From NCBI GenBank assembly GCA_910587705.1, contig CAJUMX010000010.1, positions 1-64,000 of the forward strand: a DNA stretch of 64,000 nt, written 5' to 3'. Positions within the stretch are counted from its first letter, which is position 1. Each line of letters begins with the position of its first letter. The position numbers were made by a program, and so were the translations under genes. The notes beneath the pieces were generated by a model. It was not told where the DNA came from and did not search any database. It saw only the letters and a list, made by a program, of their open reading frames with translations. This document shows, one piece after another, positions 49,599-58,411 of the stretch. This DNA is from an uncultured Oscillibacter sp. GTDB taxonomy: Bacteria; Bacillota; Clostridia; Oscillospirales; Oscillospiraceae.

Positions 49599-49660
49599 AG
49601 GCAGTCCCCCCCTTTTGATGACCCATTTTACCATGGGGAGACTGAATTTGCAAGGCTTGT

Positions 49661-49765
49661 CCTCGCCCTTACGGGCGGGGGAAAATGGATACCAGCGACG
49701 GCTGGTGTAATACACCCCCATCGCTGGTATCTAATCCGCCCCGTCCGCAAGGGCGAGTATCAGCC
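49661..49765. repeat. ATACCAGCG dispersed repeat, composite copy
   Basis: CCTCGCCCTTACGGGCGGGG (49661-49680) is the inverse of 3976-3996. 49684-49721 matches the inverted copy at 31417-31455. ATACCAGCGA (49689-49698) and TCGCTGGTAT (49721-49730) form an inverted repeat, and CCGTCCGCAAGGGCGAG follows. It fills the gap between dCMP deaminase and HAD genes. Confidence 0.75.
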
Positions 49766-49783
49766 CCTTCGCAAAGGGGAATT

Positions 49784-50662
49784 TCAAAACAACTCCACCT
49801 GGTCCGGCAGGACATCCTCCCCCAGGTGACGGAGCTGGTGAAGATGCTCCCTCCTCAGTCGGTCGGCCACGGCAATTTTGCGGATGATGTTCTTCACCGT
49901 CTCCTCCAGGGCCCGGCCCTCCCGGTAGTCCGCCGGGAAGATAAAGTCCACCCGGCCCCGGGCCAGCAGCTCCTCCACCCCCGCCTGGTTGGCGGCCTGA
50001 TAGACGGCGATGGCCTGCCCGCCGTAGGCCCGCATCATCTTCATGCAGGGCACGTCGGAGAGCCCGTCCCCCATGTAGACCATGTTGGGAAAGGGCACCC
50101 GCTTGCTGTCGTCGGGCATGGAGTCGTTGAGGGGCTTGTCCTCGGAAACGTCCAGAACCCCCTTGTTGATGCGGTAGACAAACTGGGTCTTGGCCGTGAA
50201 ATTCACCGCCAGCTTGGGCCAGACGGGGCGGCCCGCCTCGTCGTAGTAAAACTCGCTGGCGTAAATCTCCTGGAATTCCCCGCTGATGGAGGACCCCTCG
50301 ATGATCTCCCGGAGGCCGGAGGAAATCACATAGTGCTCCACCCGCACCCCCTGGGTCTGTCCAAAGGCGTTGATCCGACTGAACCAATCCGCCACGCCGG
50401 GGAAGAGCTCGATGCCCCGCCCTTTTTCCACCAGGTCCTCCCGGGTGAAGGGCAGGTTTTTCCGCTCCGCCTCCCGGAGCATGATGTACATATAGGCAAG
50501 GATGCCGTCAATGTGATTTTGGCGGCCGAAGCCGTTGGCCTCCGCCCAGAACTCCGCCGGGGTCATCCCCAGGCTGGGAATGAAGGCGTAATCCTGCATG
50601 TCCGTGGTGCAGAGGGTCTTGTCAAAATCGTATAAAAACGCGATAATGGGCCCTTCGCTCAT
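49784..50662 (-). CDS. HAD superfamily phosphatase
   Basis: 292 residues. LYDFDKTLCTTD is HAD motif I with nucleophile Asp, HYVISSGLREII motif II, and MVYMGDGLSDVPCM motif IV with the metal-binding Asp. The inserted cap (MLREAERKNLPFTREDLVEKG) is helical, like phosphoserine phosphatase-type caps, but the protein is longer than SerB. Substrate unknown. It is last in the divIVA group, 27 bases after divIVA. Confidence 0.85.
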   Translation of the reverse strand: MSEGPIIAFLYDFDKTLCTTDMQDYAFIPSLGMTPAEFWAEANGFGRQNHIDGILAYMYIMLREAERKNLPFTREDLVEKGRGIELFPGVADWFSRINAFGQTQGVRVEHYVISSGLREIIEGSSISGEFQEIYASEFYYDEAGRPVWPKLAVNFTAKTQFVYRINKGVLDVSEDKPLNDSMPDDSKRVPFPNMVYMGDGLSDVPCMKMMRAYGGQAIAVYQAANQAGVEELLARGRVDFIFPADYREGRALEETVKNIIRKIAVADRLRREHLHQLRHLGEDVLPDQVELF

Positions 50663-50689
50663 GGCGCCTCCCCCTTCTCAAGAGAGCCG

Positions 50690-51439
50690 TCAGTCCGACT
50701 CGCTCCGGTAATTGGGGCCAAATTTCAGCTCGTTGATGTTCACCCGCCGGGTGGCGCTGAGATCCTCCGGCTCCTGCTCCGCCGAGGCCAGGGTGTCCAG
50801 CAGCTTCTCCGTGGTGGGAACGGGGTCCGCCGTCTGGGGAATGGGAGGCGGAGCCTGGGGAGGCAGAACCTCCTCACGCGGCGCGGCCTGGGGCGCGGCT
50901 TCCGGAACGGCGCTGGCGGGGGCGGGTTCCCCGGCGGAGAGAATCGTCTCGCCGATGGCCTCTGCGGCGGCCTCCGGCTCCTCCTCCAGGGGGCGGCTGG
51001 GGAACTCCTCCAGGAACTGGAGCTCCTTTTCGCACAGGGCCCGGCTCTCCGCCACGAAGCGGCGGATTTCCTCCTGCCCCTGCTGGAGGCGCTTGCTGTA
51101 CTGCTCCGCCTCCCTGCGGTAGCCGTCCAGCTTCTCCCGGGCGGCGGCCTCCGCCTGTTTCAGGATGACGTCCCGCTTCTCCTCCGCCTCCTTGACGAGG
51201 GAGTCCGCCATCCGCTGGGCGGTGAGGAGGGTGGCCCGCATGGAATCCTCCGTGGCCCGGTACTCCTCCACCTTCTCCACCAAGACCTTCAGCTTGGCCT
51301 TCAAGGAGGCGTTTTCCTTATAGAGGAACGTGTAGTCGTCGGTGAGCTCTTCTATGAACTCATCCACTGAGGTTATGTTGTAGCCGCCCATCATGTTCTT
51401 GGTGAAAGAGTGAGCGGAAATCTCCTGCGGTGTCAGCAT
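50690..51439 (-). CDS. divIVA: DivIVA domain cell division protein
   Basis: 249 residues. MLTPQEISAHSFTKNMMGGYNITSVDEFIEEL is the membrane-binding DivIVA head, followed by a coiled coil to about residue 150 and then an acidic, Pro-rich tail ending in RRVNINELKFGPNY. DivIVA marks curved membrane at poles and septa. The tail is longer than in Bacillus and may recruit partners. It follows sepF directly. Confidence 0.92.
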   Translation of the reverse strand: MLTPQEISAHSFTKNMMGGYNITSVDEFIEELTDDYTFLYKENASLKAKLKVLVEKVEEYRATEDSMRATLLTAQRMADSLVKEAEEKRDVILKQAEAAAREKLDGYRREAEQYSKRLQQGQEEIRRFVAESRALCEKELQFLEEFPSRPLEEEPEAAAEAIGETILSAGEPAPASAVPEAAPQAAPREEVLPPQAPPPIPQTADPVPTTEKLLDTLASAEQEPEDLSATRRVNINELKFGPNYRSESD

Positions 51440-51485
51440 AGTCGCATATCCTCCCCAGCGTGCCCGTTAAAATGTCTTTTAAGAA

Positions 51486-51923
51486 TCAGAAATACAGCCC
51501 GTTGTTCTCCAGCTCGTCGATCAAGTCCCCCTCGATGTCCACGTGGTAGGGGGTGATGATATAGGTGTTGGCGGCCACTTTTTTGATCTTGCCCTCTCCG
51601 GCATAGGCCACGCCGGAGAGAAAGTCGATGAGCCGCCGGGCCACGTCCTTGTTGGTGGACTCCAGGTTTAAAACCACCGTCCGCTTGTCCTTCAATTGGT
51701 CGGCGATCTCCGAGGCGTTCTCAAACCGCTCCGGCTTCACCAAAACCACCTTTAGCTGGGTGGTGGCGTGGATGTTCACCACCTTGTTCCGGCGGTCGTC
51801 ATAGCGGGAGCGGCGCTCTTCAAACATGTCCCGCTCTTGGAGCTCGTCCTCGAATTCGGCGGGATCGTCGTCCTCGTCCTCGTAGGGGTGGGTCAGCTTT
51901 TTTATCTCATCCAGGATACTCAT
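51486..51923 (-). CDS. sepF: Cell division protein SepF
   Basis: 145 residues. An N-terminal acidic, amphipathic region (MSILDEIKKLTHPYEDEDDD) for membrane contact leads to the DUF552/SepF core (VLVKPERFENASEIADQLKDKRTVVLNLE, RLIDFLSGVAYAGEGKIKKV) that aligns FtsZ filaments. It sits 23 bases after yggS, the order found in many Gram-positive division clusters. Confidence 0.94.
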   Translation of the reverse strand: MSILDEIKKLTHPYEDEDDDPAEFEDELQERDMFEERRSRYDDRRNKVVNIHATTQLKVVLVKPERFENASEIADQLKDKRTVVLNLESTNKDVARRLIDFLSGVAYAGEGKIKKVAANTYIITPYHVDIEGDLIDELENNGLYF

Positions 51924-51946
51924 GCATGTACCTCCTGTTTGTAATC

Positions 51947-52639
51947 TTATGTGTAATGGCGGCTCCCGAAGATGGCGGTGCCCACCCGGACCATGGTGGC
52001 CCCGGCCCGGATGGCGTCCTGGTAATCGCCGCTCATGCCCATAGACAGGACCGTAAGGCTATTATGAAACAATTTCCCGTCCATGTCAAGAAAAAGCGCC
52101 CGAACGCTGTCAAAATATCGAAGATTTTCCTCCCGGTCCGCCTCCGCCGGGGGAATGGTCATCAGACCCAGGACCCGGATATGCTCCATGGCCAGGGCCG
52201 CCTCCGCCCCGGGAAGGAGCTCCGCCGGGGCAAAGCCGCTCTTGGCGGCCTCCTCCCCGATGTTGACCTCCAGGAGGATGTCCTGGACCAGCTCCAGCTT
52301 TCCGGCGGCCTTTTCAATCTCCGCCAGCAGCTCCAAAGAGCCCACGGATTGGATGAGGTCTGCCTTCCCCACCACCTGGCGCACCTTGTTGCGCTGGAGG
52401 TGGCCGATGAAGTGGAGGGGCGCGCCGTCATAGGCACTTTCCGCCAGCTTGGCGGTCATCTCCTGGACGCGGTTTTCCCCCAGGGCGTCAATCCCGGCGG
52501 CCACCGCCGCCCGGCAGGCGGAAGCGTCGTTCATCTTGCTGGCTCCCACCAGGGTGATTTCCCGAGGGTCCCGCCCCGCCTCCCGGGCGGCGGCGGCAAT
52601 GTTCGCCCGGACTTGGGCGATGTTTTCGGCAATCGACAT
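51947..52639 (-). CDS. YggS family pyridoxal phosphate homeostasis protein
   Basis: A 230-residue single-domain PLP-binding barrel (YggS/PLPBP/YlmE). ITLVGASKMND holds the PLP Lys, ALGENRVQEM and HFIGHLQRNKVRQVV are family signatures, and GMSGDYQDAIRAGATMVRVGTAIFG binds the phosphate. It buffers PLP and affects amino acid balance. It precedes sepF, as ylmE does in Bacillus. Confidence 0.94.
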   Translation of the reverse strand: MSIAENIAQVRANIAAAAREAGRDPREITLVGASKMNDASACRAAVAAGIDALGENRVQEMTAKLAESAYDGAPLHFIGHLQRNKVRQVVGKADLIQSVGSLELLAEIEKAAGKLELVQDILLEVNIGEEAAKSGFAPAELLPGAEAALAMEHIRVLGLMTIPPAEADREENLRYFDSVRALFLDMDGKLFHNSLTVLSMGMSGDYQDAIRAGATMVRVGTAIFGSRHYT

Positions 52640-52741
52640 AGGGTCACGCCTTTCTCTATGTTTGTTGGGGGGACCGGATGGGGTCCCCTGCTTTTGGGGA
52701 TATGGGGCGCTTGGAAAACGGGGCGGGACCGAGCCCGCCCC

Positions 52742-54034
52742 CTATTGGAGCACCTTCCCGTCAAAGAGCCCCCGGGCGGAGACGATGACCTGCTCCCCGG
52801 CCCGAATAATGCGCTTGGCGTCCTTGTCCACGCTGGGGTTCAGCTCTGGCGTGGGGCTTACCAGCACGAAGCTGTCGGCGTTGTAGACCACCTCCACCGG
52901 CTTGAACCGGGCCTCCCGGCCCACCAGGCAGTAAATGCCGGTGCGGTCCTCTGTGACGGTTCGGCCGTCGCCGTCCAGATAGGCCCGCTCGGCCCGGAGG
53001 CACTCCCGGGGCACCCGGATGCCGGCAAGGGAGCCGGTGATGATCTGGGCTCGCTGCTGGCGCAGCAGCGTCAGCTCCTGGAGGTACTGGGTTCCCCGAA
53101 ACACCGCCACCAGCCGGCCGTTCTCCCGGGCTCCCAGGGTTTCCAGCGTCACGGGAAGGTCCCGGTCCACCCCCTTGGAAAAGCGGAGGAGCAGGGTTCC
53201 CCCGTTCTCCGCTTGCAGCTGCCACAGCTTTGCCGCGTCCTCGGCGGATAAAACAGCGGCGTAGTACCACGCGTCCCCCAGCACCAGCTTCCCGGTTCGG
53301 GAGGTGACGGAGGGGTCCGCCGTCAGGCTGGAGAGGGCGGAGGGGGTCAGCCCCTCCAGCATGTCCGGGGTCAGCACCGCCTCGAAGCCGTCCACCTCGG
53401 AGGAGTAGAGCCCCGCCTCCGGCGCGGTGACACGCCGGACGGAGCCCTCCGCCTGAGAGCGAAGGTTCAGCAGCTGCGCCCCCAGCTCCTGGAGCTGGAG
53501 GCCGATGTCTCCGTTCCCCGTGTCGCTGTAGTCCCGCTTGAGGACCAGGGCCCGGAGCTCCAGGGCCGTGCCCTCCGCGTCATAGAGCCGGTCCGCCGCC
53601 AGGAAGCGGCGGTATTCCAGCAGGTTCTGGACAATCTGGGCGTCCAGCTTCCGGGTGGTCTCCGCCGCCAGGGCCAAATCCTGGGCGTATTGAAGCTGTT
53701 CCACCCGGCTCTCCAGGCTCTCGATTTCCGCCTGCCGGTCCAGGGACGCCTGGTCCGCGTAGATGGAGGCCACGGTCCCCCCGGCGGCCACCCGCTCTCC
53801 CTCCGCCCGCTGGATGCGCAGAAGGCCGCCGCCCTCGTCAGGCAGCACCCGCTCCTCCCGGACCACGAAGCCCGTCAGGTCCACGGTCTGCTCCACCTCA
53901 TAGCGGTAGGCCAGGGTGACGCCCAAAGGGTCGTCCAAATATTGGAAAGCCTCGATCCCGAAATAGGCCGCCACTCCCAAAAAGAGGGCGGCCATGAGAA
54001 GCTTTGTTCCAAAGCCGCTTTGTTTCTGTTTCAT
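52742..54034 (-). CDS. HlyD-like membrane-fusion adaptor protein
   Basis: 430 residues with a short N-terminal membrane anchor (LLMAALFLGVAAYFGIEAF). TVDLTGFVVREERVLPDEGG and GERVAAGGTVASIYADQASLD are the lipoyl-like barrel-sandwich halves flanking a coiled coil (QAEIESLESRVEQLQYAQDL). TGIYCLVGREARFKPVEVVY is the C-terminal beta domain. No ABC transporter or exporter partner is adjacent, and it lies between hfq and yggS as in related clostridia, so a role with the envelope or division site is as likely as efflux. Confidence 0.75.
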   Translation of the reverse strand: MKQKQSGFGTKLLMAALFLGVAAYFGIEAFQYLDDPLGVTLAYRYEVEQTVDLTGFVVREERVLPDEGGGLLRIQRAEGERVAAGGTVASIYADQASLDRQAEIESLESRVEQLQYAQDLALAAETTRKLDAQIVQNLLEYRRFLAADRLYDAEGTALELRALVLKRDYSDTGNGDIGLQLQELGAQLLNLRSQAEGSVRRVTAPEAGLYSSEVDGFEAVLTPDMLEGLTPSALSSLTADPSVTSRTGKLVLGDAWYYAAVLSAEDAAKLWQLQAENGGTLLLRFSKGVDRDLPVTLETLGARENGRLVAVFRGTQYLQELTLLRQQRAQIITGSLAGIRVPRECLRAERAYLDGDGRTVTEDRTGIYCLVGREARFKPVEVVYNADSFVLVSPTPELNPSVDKDAKRIIRAGEQVIVSARGLFDGKVLQ

Positions 54035-54065
54035 AGCGTTTCTATGTAGCCTGCCTTATGTGAGA

Positions 54066-54293
54066 TCACTCCTCCTCGTTCAAAGAGACCGTCCGGGTGG
54101 GGGCAATGGTGGAGATGGCGTGCTTGTAGATCACCTGCTGGCGGCCTTCGCTGTCCAGGATGACCACGAAGGGGTCGAAGCCGGTGATGGTTCCCCGCAT
54201 CTGAAAGCCGTTCATCAAAAACATGGTGACGGGCACCCGGTCCCGCTTGGCCCGGAGGAGGAAGAGGTCCTGTAGGTTCTGTTTGTTTTGCAT
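54066..54293 (-). CDS. hfq: RNA chaperone Hfq
   Basis: A 75-residue Sm-like protein forming hexamers. The Sm1 part is QDLFLLRAKRDRVPVTMFLMNGFQMRGTI and Sm2 includes VIYKHAISTIAP with the key YKHAI. It helps small RNAs pair with messages, relevant here because three antisense-type small RNAs are predicted in this window. It lies downstream of miaA, the classical miaA-hfq order. AAAAAGGAG precedes the ATG. Confidence 0.96.
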   Translation of the reverse strand: MQNKQNLQDLFLLRAKRDRVPVTMFLMNGFQMRGTITGFDPFVVILDSEGRQQVIYKHAISTIAPTRTVSLNEEE

Positions 54294-54321
54294 ATCGTCC
54301 GCTCCTTTTTCGTCTGTCCGT

Positions 54322-54342
54322 GCGCCTCCCGGCGGGAGGCGC
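54322..54342. repeat. Perfect palindromic hairpin in hfq leader
   Basis: GCGCCTCCC-GGC-GGGAGGCGC (54322-54342) lies 29 bases before the hfq start on the transcript. There is no T-run. It could protect the message or regulate hfq; function not shown. Confidence 0.5.
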
Positions 54343-54414
54343 TGTCGTGTAGTTCAGCGAAACGATGATCCTCGGCGTCCCCGAGAGGTTCCGGGCGAAT
54401 CGTTTTGCCAATTT

Positions 54415-55359
54415 CTAGGATACCCCCTCCGCAGAGAGAATTTCCGTCGAAATCTGTAGGGCCCGGGCAAAATCCCGGTCTTTTTCCCAAAAGACCCAGT
54501 GGATGGCCGGATTCCGCCGCAGCCAGGTCAGCTGCCGCTTGGCGTACTGCCGGGAGCGGAGCTTCACCTCCGCCAGGGCCTCCGCCTCCGTGGCCGTCCC
54601 CTCCAGGACGCTTTGGAATTCCTTGTATCCGATGGCCTGGAGGGCCGTGGCGTTTCGGGGCAGACCCAGGCTCAAAAGAGCACGGACCTCCTCCAGCAGC
54701 CCCGCCTCCGCCATGCGGTCTACCCGCCGGTCAATCAGGGCCTTCATATCCGCCCGGTCGGCGAACTGGAGGCCGATCCACACCGCGTCATACCGGGGAG
54801 GCAGGGCCTTTGTCTCCTCATTGTGGGCGGTGATGGTTTTCCCGGTCTCCCGGTAAACCTCCAGGGCCCGCAAAATCCGCTTTACGTCCGATGGGTGGAG
54901 CCGCTCCGCCGACGCCGGGTCCACCTGCCGCAGCTCTTCCAGCAGCGGTCCGATGCCCGCCGCCGCAAGACGCGCCTCCAGCTCTTGCCGCACGGCTCCC
55001 CCGGCGCAGCCTGCCGCGAAGCCGTGGCCCTTCACCACCGCGTCGATCCAAAGACCGGTGCCCCCCACCAGGATAGGCAGTTTCCCCCGGGCTAGGATGC
55101 CGTCGACGATGGGAACGGCCTCCTGGGCGTAGCGGGCGGCGGACCACGGCTCCGCCGGGTCGCTTACCGCGACCATGTGGTGGGGCACGCCGTCCATCTC
55201 TTCTTCCGTGGGGGCGGCAGTGCCGATGGTGAGCCCCCGGTAAATCTGCATGGAGTCGGCGGAGACCACCTCGCCGCCAAATTTCTTGGCCAGCAGGACC
55301 CCCAGGGTGGTCTTGCCGCAGGCGGTGGGGCCCACGACGCAGACGATCTTCGGGGCCAT
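54415..55359 (-). CDS. miaA: tRNA dimethylallyltransferase
   Basis: A 314-residue enzyme that adds a dimethylallyl group to A37 of tRNAs reading U-starting codons. VVGPTACGKTTLGVLLAKKF is the P-loop, SADSMQIYRGLTIGTAAPT the DSxQ catalytic block, GGTGLWIDAV and ATALQAIGYKEF family signatures, and KLRSRQYAKRQLTWLRR near the C-terminus. ATG 55359 overlaps the region of the upstream stop (TGA-A-ATG), so it is coupled to the flavodoxin-like gene. Confidence 0.95.
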   Translation of the reverse strand: MAPKIVCVVGPTACGKTTLGVLLAKKFGGEVVSADSMQIYRGLTIGTAAPTEEEMDGVPHHMVAVSDPAEPWSAARYAQEAVPIVDGILARGKLPILVGGTGLWIDAVVKGHGFAAGCAGGAVRQELEARLAAAGIGPLLEELRQVDPASAERLHPSDVKRILRALEVYRETGKTITAHNEETKALPPRYDAVWIGLQFADRADMKALIDRRVDRMAEAGLLEEVRALLSLGLPRNATALQAIGYKEFQSVLEGTATEAEALAEVKLRSRQYAKRQLTWLRRNPAIHWVFWEKDRDFARALQISTEILSAEGVS

Positions 55360-55360
55360 T

Positions 55361-55951
55361 TCAGAAGCTCCGGCCCAGGGTCCGGGCCTGTTCACAGGCG
55401 GCCTCCAAAAGCTCCGGGGCCTTGGCGGGGTCCACGTCCAGCCCTCCGGCAAAAACATAGTCGAACCGGGGGATACCAAACATCCTGGAGAGCTGCTTCC
55501 AGTATAGGACCCCCAGGCTCTCGGGCCGCTCGAAGTCCCCGCCGGTGGTGAGATAAGCCAGCCGGTCCGCCCGGCAGTCCCCGTGGCAGCCGTCGGCTTC
55601 GTAGTGATAGCAAAGGCCGTTGGCGGAAATATACTCGATGTAGGTCCGCATCACCGCCGGGAAGCTCATGTCCCAAAAAGGCGCGGCGGCGACGATTTTG
55701 TCCGCCGCCTGGAACTGCCGGGCCAGGTCGAACACCGGCGCGCCGAAAGCCCCCACGGAGGCCAGTTCATCCCGCTGGTTCAGGGCGGCGGGAAGGAAGG
55801 GCTTTAAATCCAGCGCCTCCAGGGTCACGGTTTCCACCTCCGCCCCGGGGTGGGATTCCTGAAAGGCGGAGAGAAAAGCCTCCGCCAGGGCGCGGGTCCG
55901 GGACGCCGGTCCCCGCTGGCTGACGCAGCCGTCAATGAATAAAAGTTTCAT
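55361..55951 (-). CDS. Flavodoxin-fold NAD(P)H oxidoreductase (AzoR/NQO-like)
   Basis: 196 residues with the flavodoxin-like fold of the NADPH-dependent FMN reductase/azoreductase group: MKLLFIDGCVSQRGPASRTRALAEAFL (phosphate-binding start), AAPFWDMSFPAVMRTYIEYIS and LTTGGDFE. It binds FMN and reduces quinones, azo dyes or similar electrophiles. Two Cys in DGCHGDCRAD are unusual for AzoR and may sense redox. It stands between DUF6440 and miaA with spacing of one base each side. Confidence 0.82.
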   Translation of the reverse strand: MKLLFIDGCVSQRGPASRTRALAEAFLSAFQESHPGAEVETVTLEALDLKPFLPAALNQRDELASVGAFGAPVFDLARQFQAADKIVAAAPFWDMSFPAVMRTYIEYISANGLCYHYEADGCHGDCRADRLAYLTTGGDFERPESLGVLYWKQLSRMFGIPRFDYVFAGGLDVDPAKAPELLEAACEQARTLGRSF

Positions 55952-55952
55952 G

Positions 55953-56153
55953 TCATTCCTCGTCTGATATCGTTGTAAGAATGGGCTTCCCCTCCGGGTC
56001 CAAGAGAGGTGTCAGCCCGGCTCCCCCGCTCCCGCCGCCGAACCTGGCAAAGAGGTAGTTTACCCCGGTGATCCGGTCTACAAGGACCCTGGTTTCCACA
56101 CCAAACGTGTTCTCCTGATAAGCTGTCACGAAGCGCTCTTGTTCCTTTTCCAT
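55953..56153 (-). CDS. DUF6440 family small protein
   Basis: 66 residues. The pattern GVETRVLVDRITGVNYLFARFGGGSGGAGLTPLLDPEGKPI is the DUF6440 signature, a small beta-rich protein common in clostridia, function unknown. It overlaps nothing but ends one base before the oxidoreductase start, so the two are co-translated. Confidence 0.75.
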   Translation of the reverse strand: MEKEQERFVTAYQENTFGVETRVLVDRITGVNYLFARFGGGSGGAGLTPLLDPEGKPILTTISDEE

Positions 56154-56164
56154 GCCGTCCTCCT

Positions 56165-56394
56165 CTCGGGTCCAGGGGCCGGAGCCCCTGGTTTCTCCGC
56201 CAAGCGGAGAAAGAAATTGAAATCATTTTCCTGACGACATGTGCGTCAGGAAAATACCAAGACCCCAGCCGCCTTGGGCGGCGGCACCAGTCCGCAGACT
56301 GGTGGGGGGAATCTAGTGCGCAGCCGTTGGCGGCTTTGCCGCCTTACGGATGCGGCCTCCCCCTTGCGGGGGAAGGGGGGACGAAGTCCCCTCT
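56165..56394. repeat. Array of successive hairpins downstream of mutL
   Basis: The 241-base gap holds at least seven small palindromes in a row, among them CCAGGGGCC/GGCCCCTGG-type (56173-56192), TTTCTCCGC/GCGGAGAAA, ATTTTCCTGACG/CGTCAGGAAAAT, GCCGCC/GGCGGC, CCAGTC/GACTGG, GGCGGC/GCCGCC, CCCCC/GGGGG and GGGGAC/GTCCCC. No frame is supported. The first may terminate mutL transcription. Confidence 0.65.
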
Positions 56395-58386
56395 TTAACT
56401 CCGCTTGAACATTTTCTCAATCTCATATTTCGTCAACTTCACCGCCACGGGCCGCCCGTGGGGGCAGTAGCGGACCTCGCCGCTCTGGACCTTGGAAACC
56501 AGGGCCCGGAGCTCCTCCGGATCGCTTTTCCAGCCGCCCTTAATCGCGGCCTTGCAGGCCATAGTGTGAAGGAGGCCCTCCCGCCGCTCCGCCAGAGAGC
56601 GCCCGGAGCGGAGCTTCCCGGCGATTTCCTCCAGAGTGGCGGTCACGTCCTCCGCGTCCAGGTCCGCCGGAATCTCCCGCACCAATATGGCTCCGCCGCC
56701 AAAGTCCTCGCAGGAAAAGCCCAGCTCCTCCAAAAGGGGCAGGTGCTCCAGCAGCAGCGCCCCGTCCTCCTTTCCCAGCTCCACGGCGGCGGGGGTCAGC
56801 AGGGCTTGGCGCATGGGGGGCTCCAGGGCGGCTTTCAGGCGGTCGAAGTTCACCCGCTCGTGGGCGGCGTGCTTGTCCACCAGCCAGACCTCCCCCGCCT
56901 CGCTCTCGCAGACGATGTAGGTCCGCAGCAGCTCCCCGGCAATCCGCCAGGGGGCCTCGCCGGGGGGCTCCAGGGCCTCCTGCCCCGGCAGCTCCGCCTG
57001 GGGAATGGCGGGGACGAAGGGCCGGGGTTCCGGCGAAACCGGCTCCCTTGGAAGGGTGGGCTTTGCCAAAGCTTTCGGCTCCGCCGGGGGGGCGGGAGGC
57101 GTCTCCATTCGCTCCGCCTTCGGCCCGAGGACCGAGGACGGCGCATCCTGCCGCAGAGGCGGGAAGGCCCCGCTCCGCCCCAGGGCCGGACGGGTGGAAA
57201 GGGGCGGCGCGCTGTCCGACAGCCGGGGGCCGGTCCGCTCCGTGTCCCAGGCGGGAAGGGGCGCGGAGGGCCGGGGGGCCGGGGCGGCGGGCTTCGCCCC
57301 CTGTTCCCGGTAGGCTTTCGCGTCCATGGACTGGAAGAAGTCCCCCCGGGGGTTCACGGTTTTCTCCGGGTCCGCCGGAGCGGCGGGGACCGGCCCTCCC
57401 TGCTCCGCCAGGGCATCCAGCACAGTGTGGTAGACCGCGTTGAAAACGGCCTGCTCCTGAGCGAACTTCACCGCCGTCTTAGCGGGGTGGACGTTCACGT
57501 CCACCGCCGTCACCGGCAGGGTCACCGCCAGCACGCAGCCGGGGAAGCGGCCCTTCATGATTTGGTTCCGGTAGCCCTCTTCCAGGGCGGCGGTCAGAAG
57601 CTGGGACTTGATGAACCGCCCGTTGACGAAAAAGACCTGCATCCCCCGGGAGCCCCGGCCCTGGAGGGGCCGGGTGATGAAGCCCGACACCGCCACGCCG
57701 TCTCCGCCCCCCTTCACGGGAAGGAGGCTCCGGGCGAAGTCCCGGCCCAGAGCGGCGTATATGGCGGAGTCCAGCCGCCCGTCTCCGGGGGTGTGGAGGG
57801 CCTCCGTGCCGTCCTTGATGAATTTAAAGGACACGTCCGGGTGGGACAGGGCCAGGTGCTGCATCAAGCCGCCGGCCGCCGCCGTCTCGGCGCTGTCCTT
57901 TTTCATGAATTTCAGCCTGGCGGGGGTGTTGTAGAAGAGGTCCCGGACCAGGATGGTGGTGCCCTCCGGGGCTCCGGCCTCCTCCACCGCGCCGGGGACG
58001 CCCCCTTCCAGGCGCAGCGCCGCGCCGGTGGGGTCCTCCCGCCGCCGGGTTTGAATTTCCACCCGGCTGACGGCGGAGATGGCCGCCAGGGCCTCCCCTC
58101 GGAAGCCCAGGGTGCCGATTTTTCCCAGGTCCTCGGGCCCCCGCAGTTTGGAGGTGGCGTGGCGGAGGAAGGCGGTGGGCAGCTCCGTGGGGGCGATGCC
58201 GCAGCCGTTGTCCGTCACCCGGATAAGGCCCATGCCGCCCCGGCGGAGCTCTACCACCACGGCGGAGCTGCGGGCGTCCAGGGCGTTTTCCACCAGCTCC
58301 TTCACCACGCTGGCGGGGCGCTCCACCACCTCCCCGGCGGCGATGAGGTCCGCCACGTGAGGGGGCAGCTGCTGAATATTGGGCAT
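56395..58386 (-). CDS. mutL: DNA mismatch repair protein MutL
   Basis: 663 residues. The GHKL ATPase N-terminus shows VKELVENALDA with catalytic Glu, DNGCGI and LGFRGEALAAISAVS. A Pro/Ala-rich linker spans about 340-470. The C-terminal domain carries VDKHAAHERVNFD at the place of the endonuclease motif DQHAxxExxxxE: the first Gln is Lys and the last Glu is Asp. CPHGRPVAVKLTKYE completes it. Family knowledge says MutL nicks DNA after MutS recognition; the changed motif leaves nicking slightly uncertain. It is co-directional with mutS, with two membrane-protein genes between. Confidence 0.95.
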   Translation of the reverse strand: MPNIQQLPPHVADLIAAGEVVERPASVVKELVENALDARSSAVVVELRRGGMGLIRVTDNGCGIAPTELPTAFLRHATSKLRGPEDLGKIGTLGFRGEALAAISAVSRVEIQTRRREDPTGAALRLEGGVPGAVEEAGAPEGTTILVRDLFYNTPARLKFMKKDSAETAAAGGLMQHLALSHPDVSFKFIKDGTEALHTPGDGRLDSAIYAALGRDFARSLLPVKGGGDGVAVSGFITRPLQGRGSRGMQVFFVNGRFIKSQLLTAALEEGYRNQIMKGRFPGCVLAVTLPVTAVDVNVHPAKTAVKFAQEQAVFNAVYHTVLDALAEQGGPVPAAPADPEKTVNPRGDFFQSMDAKAYREQGAKPAAPAPRPSAPLPAWDTERTGPRLSDSAPPLSTRPALGRSGAFPPLRQDAPSSVLGPKAERMETPPAPPAEPKALAKPTLPREPVSPEPRPFVPAIPQAELPGQEALEPPGEAPWRIAGELLRTYIVCESEAGEVWLVDKHAAHERVNFDRLKAALEPPMRQALLTPAAVELGKEDGALLLEHLPLLEELGFSCEDFGGGAILVREIPADLDAEDVTATLEEIAGKLRSGRSLAERREGLLHTMACKAAIKGGWKSDPEELRALVSKVQSGEVRYCPHGRPVAVKLTKYEIEKMFKRS

Positions 58387-58411
58387 GGGGCTTCCTCCTT
58401 TCCGGGGGCGC

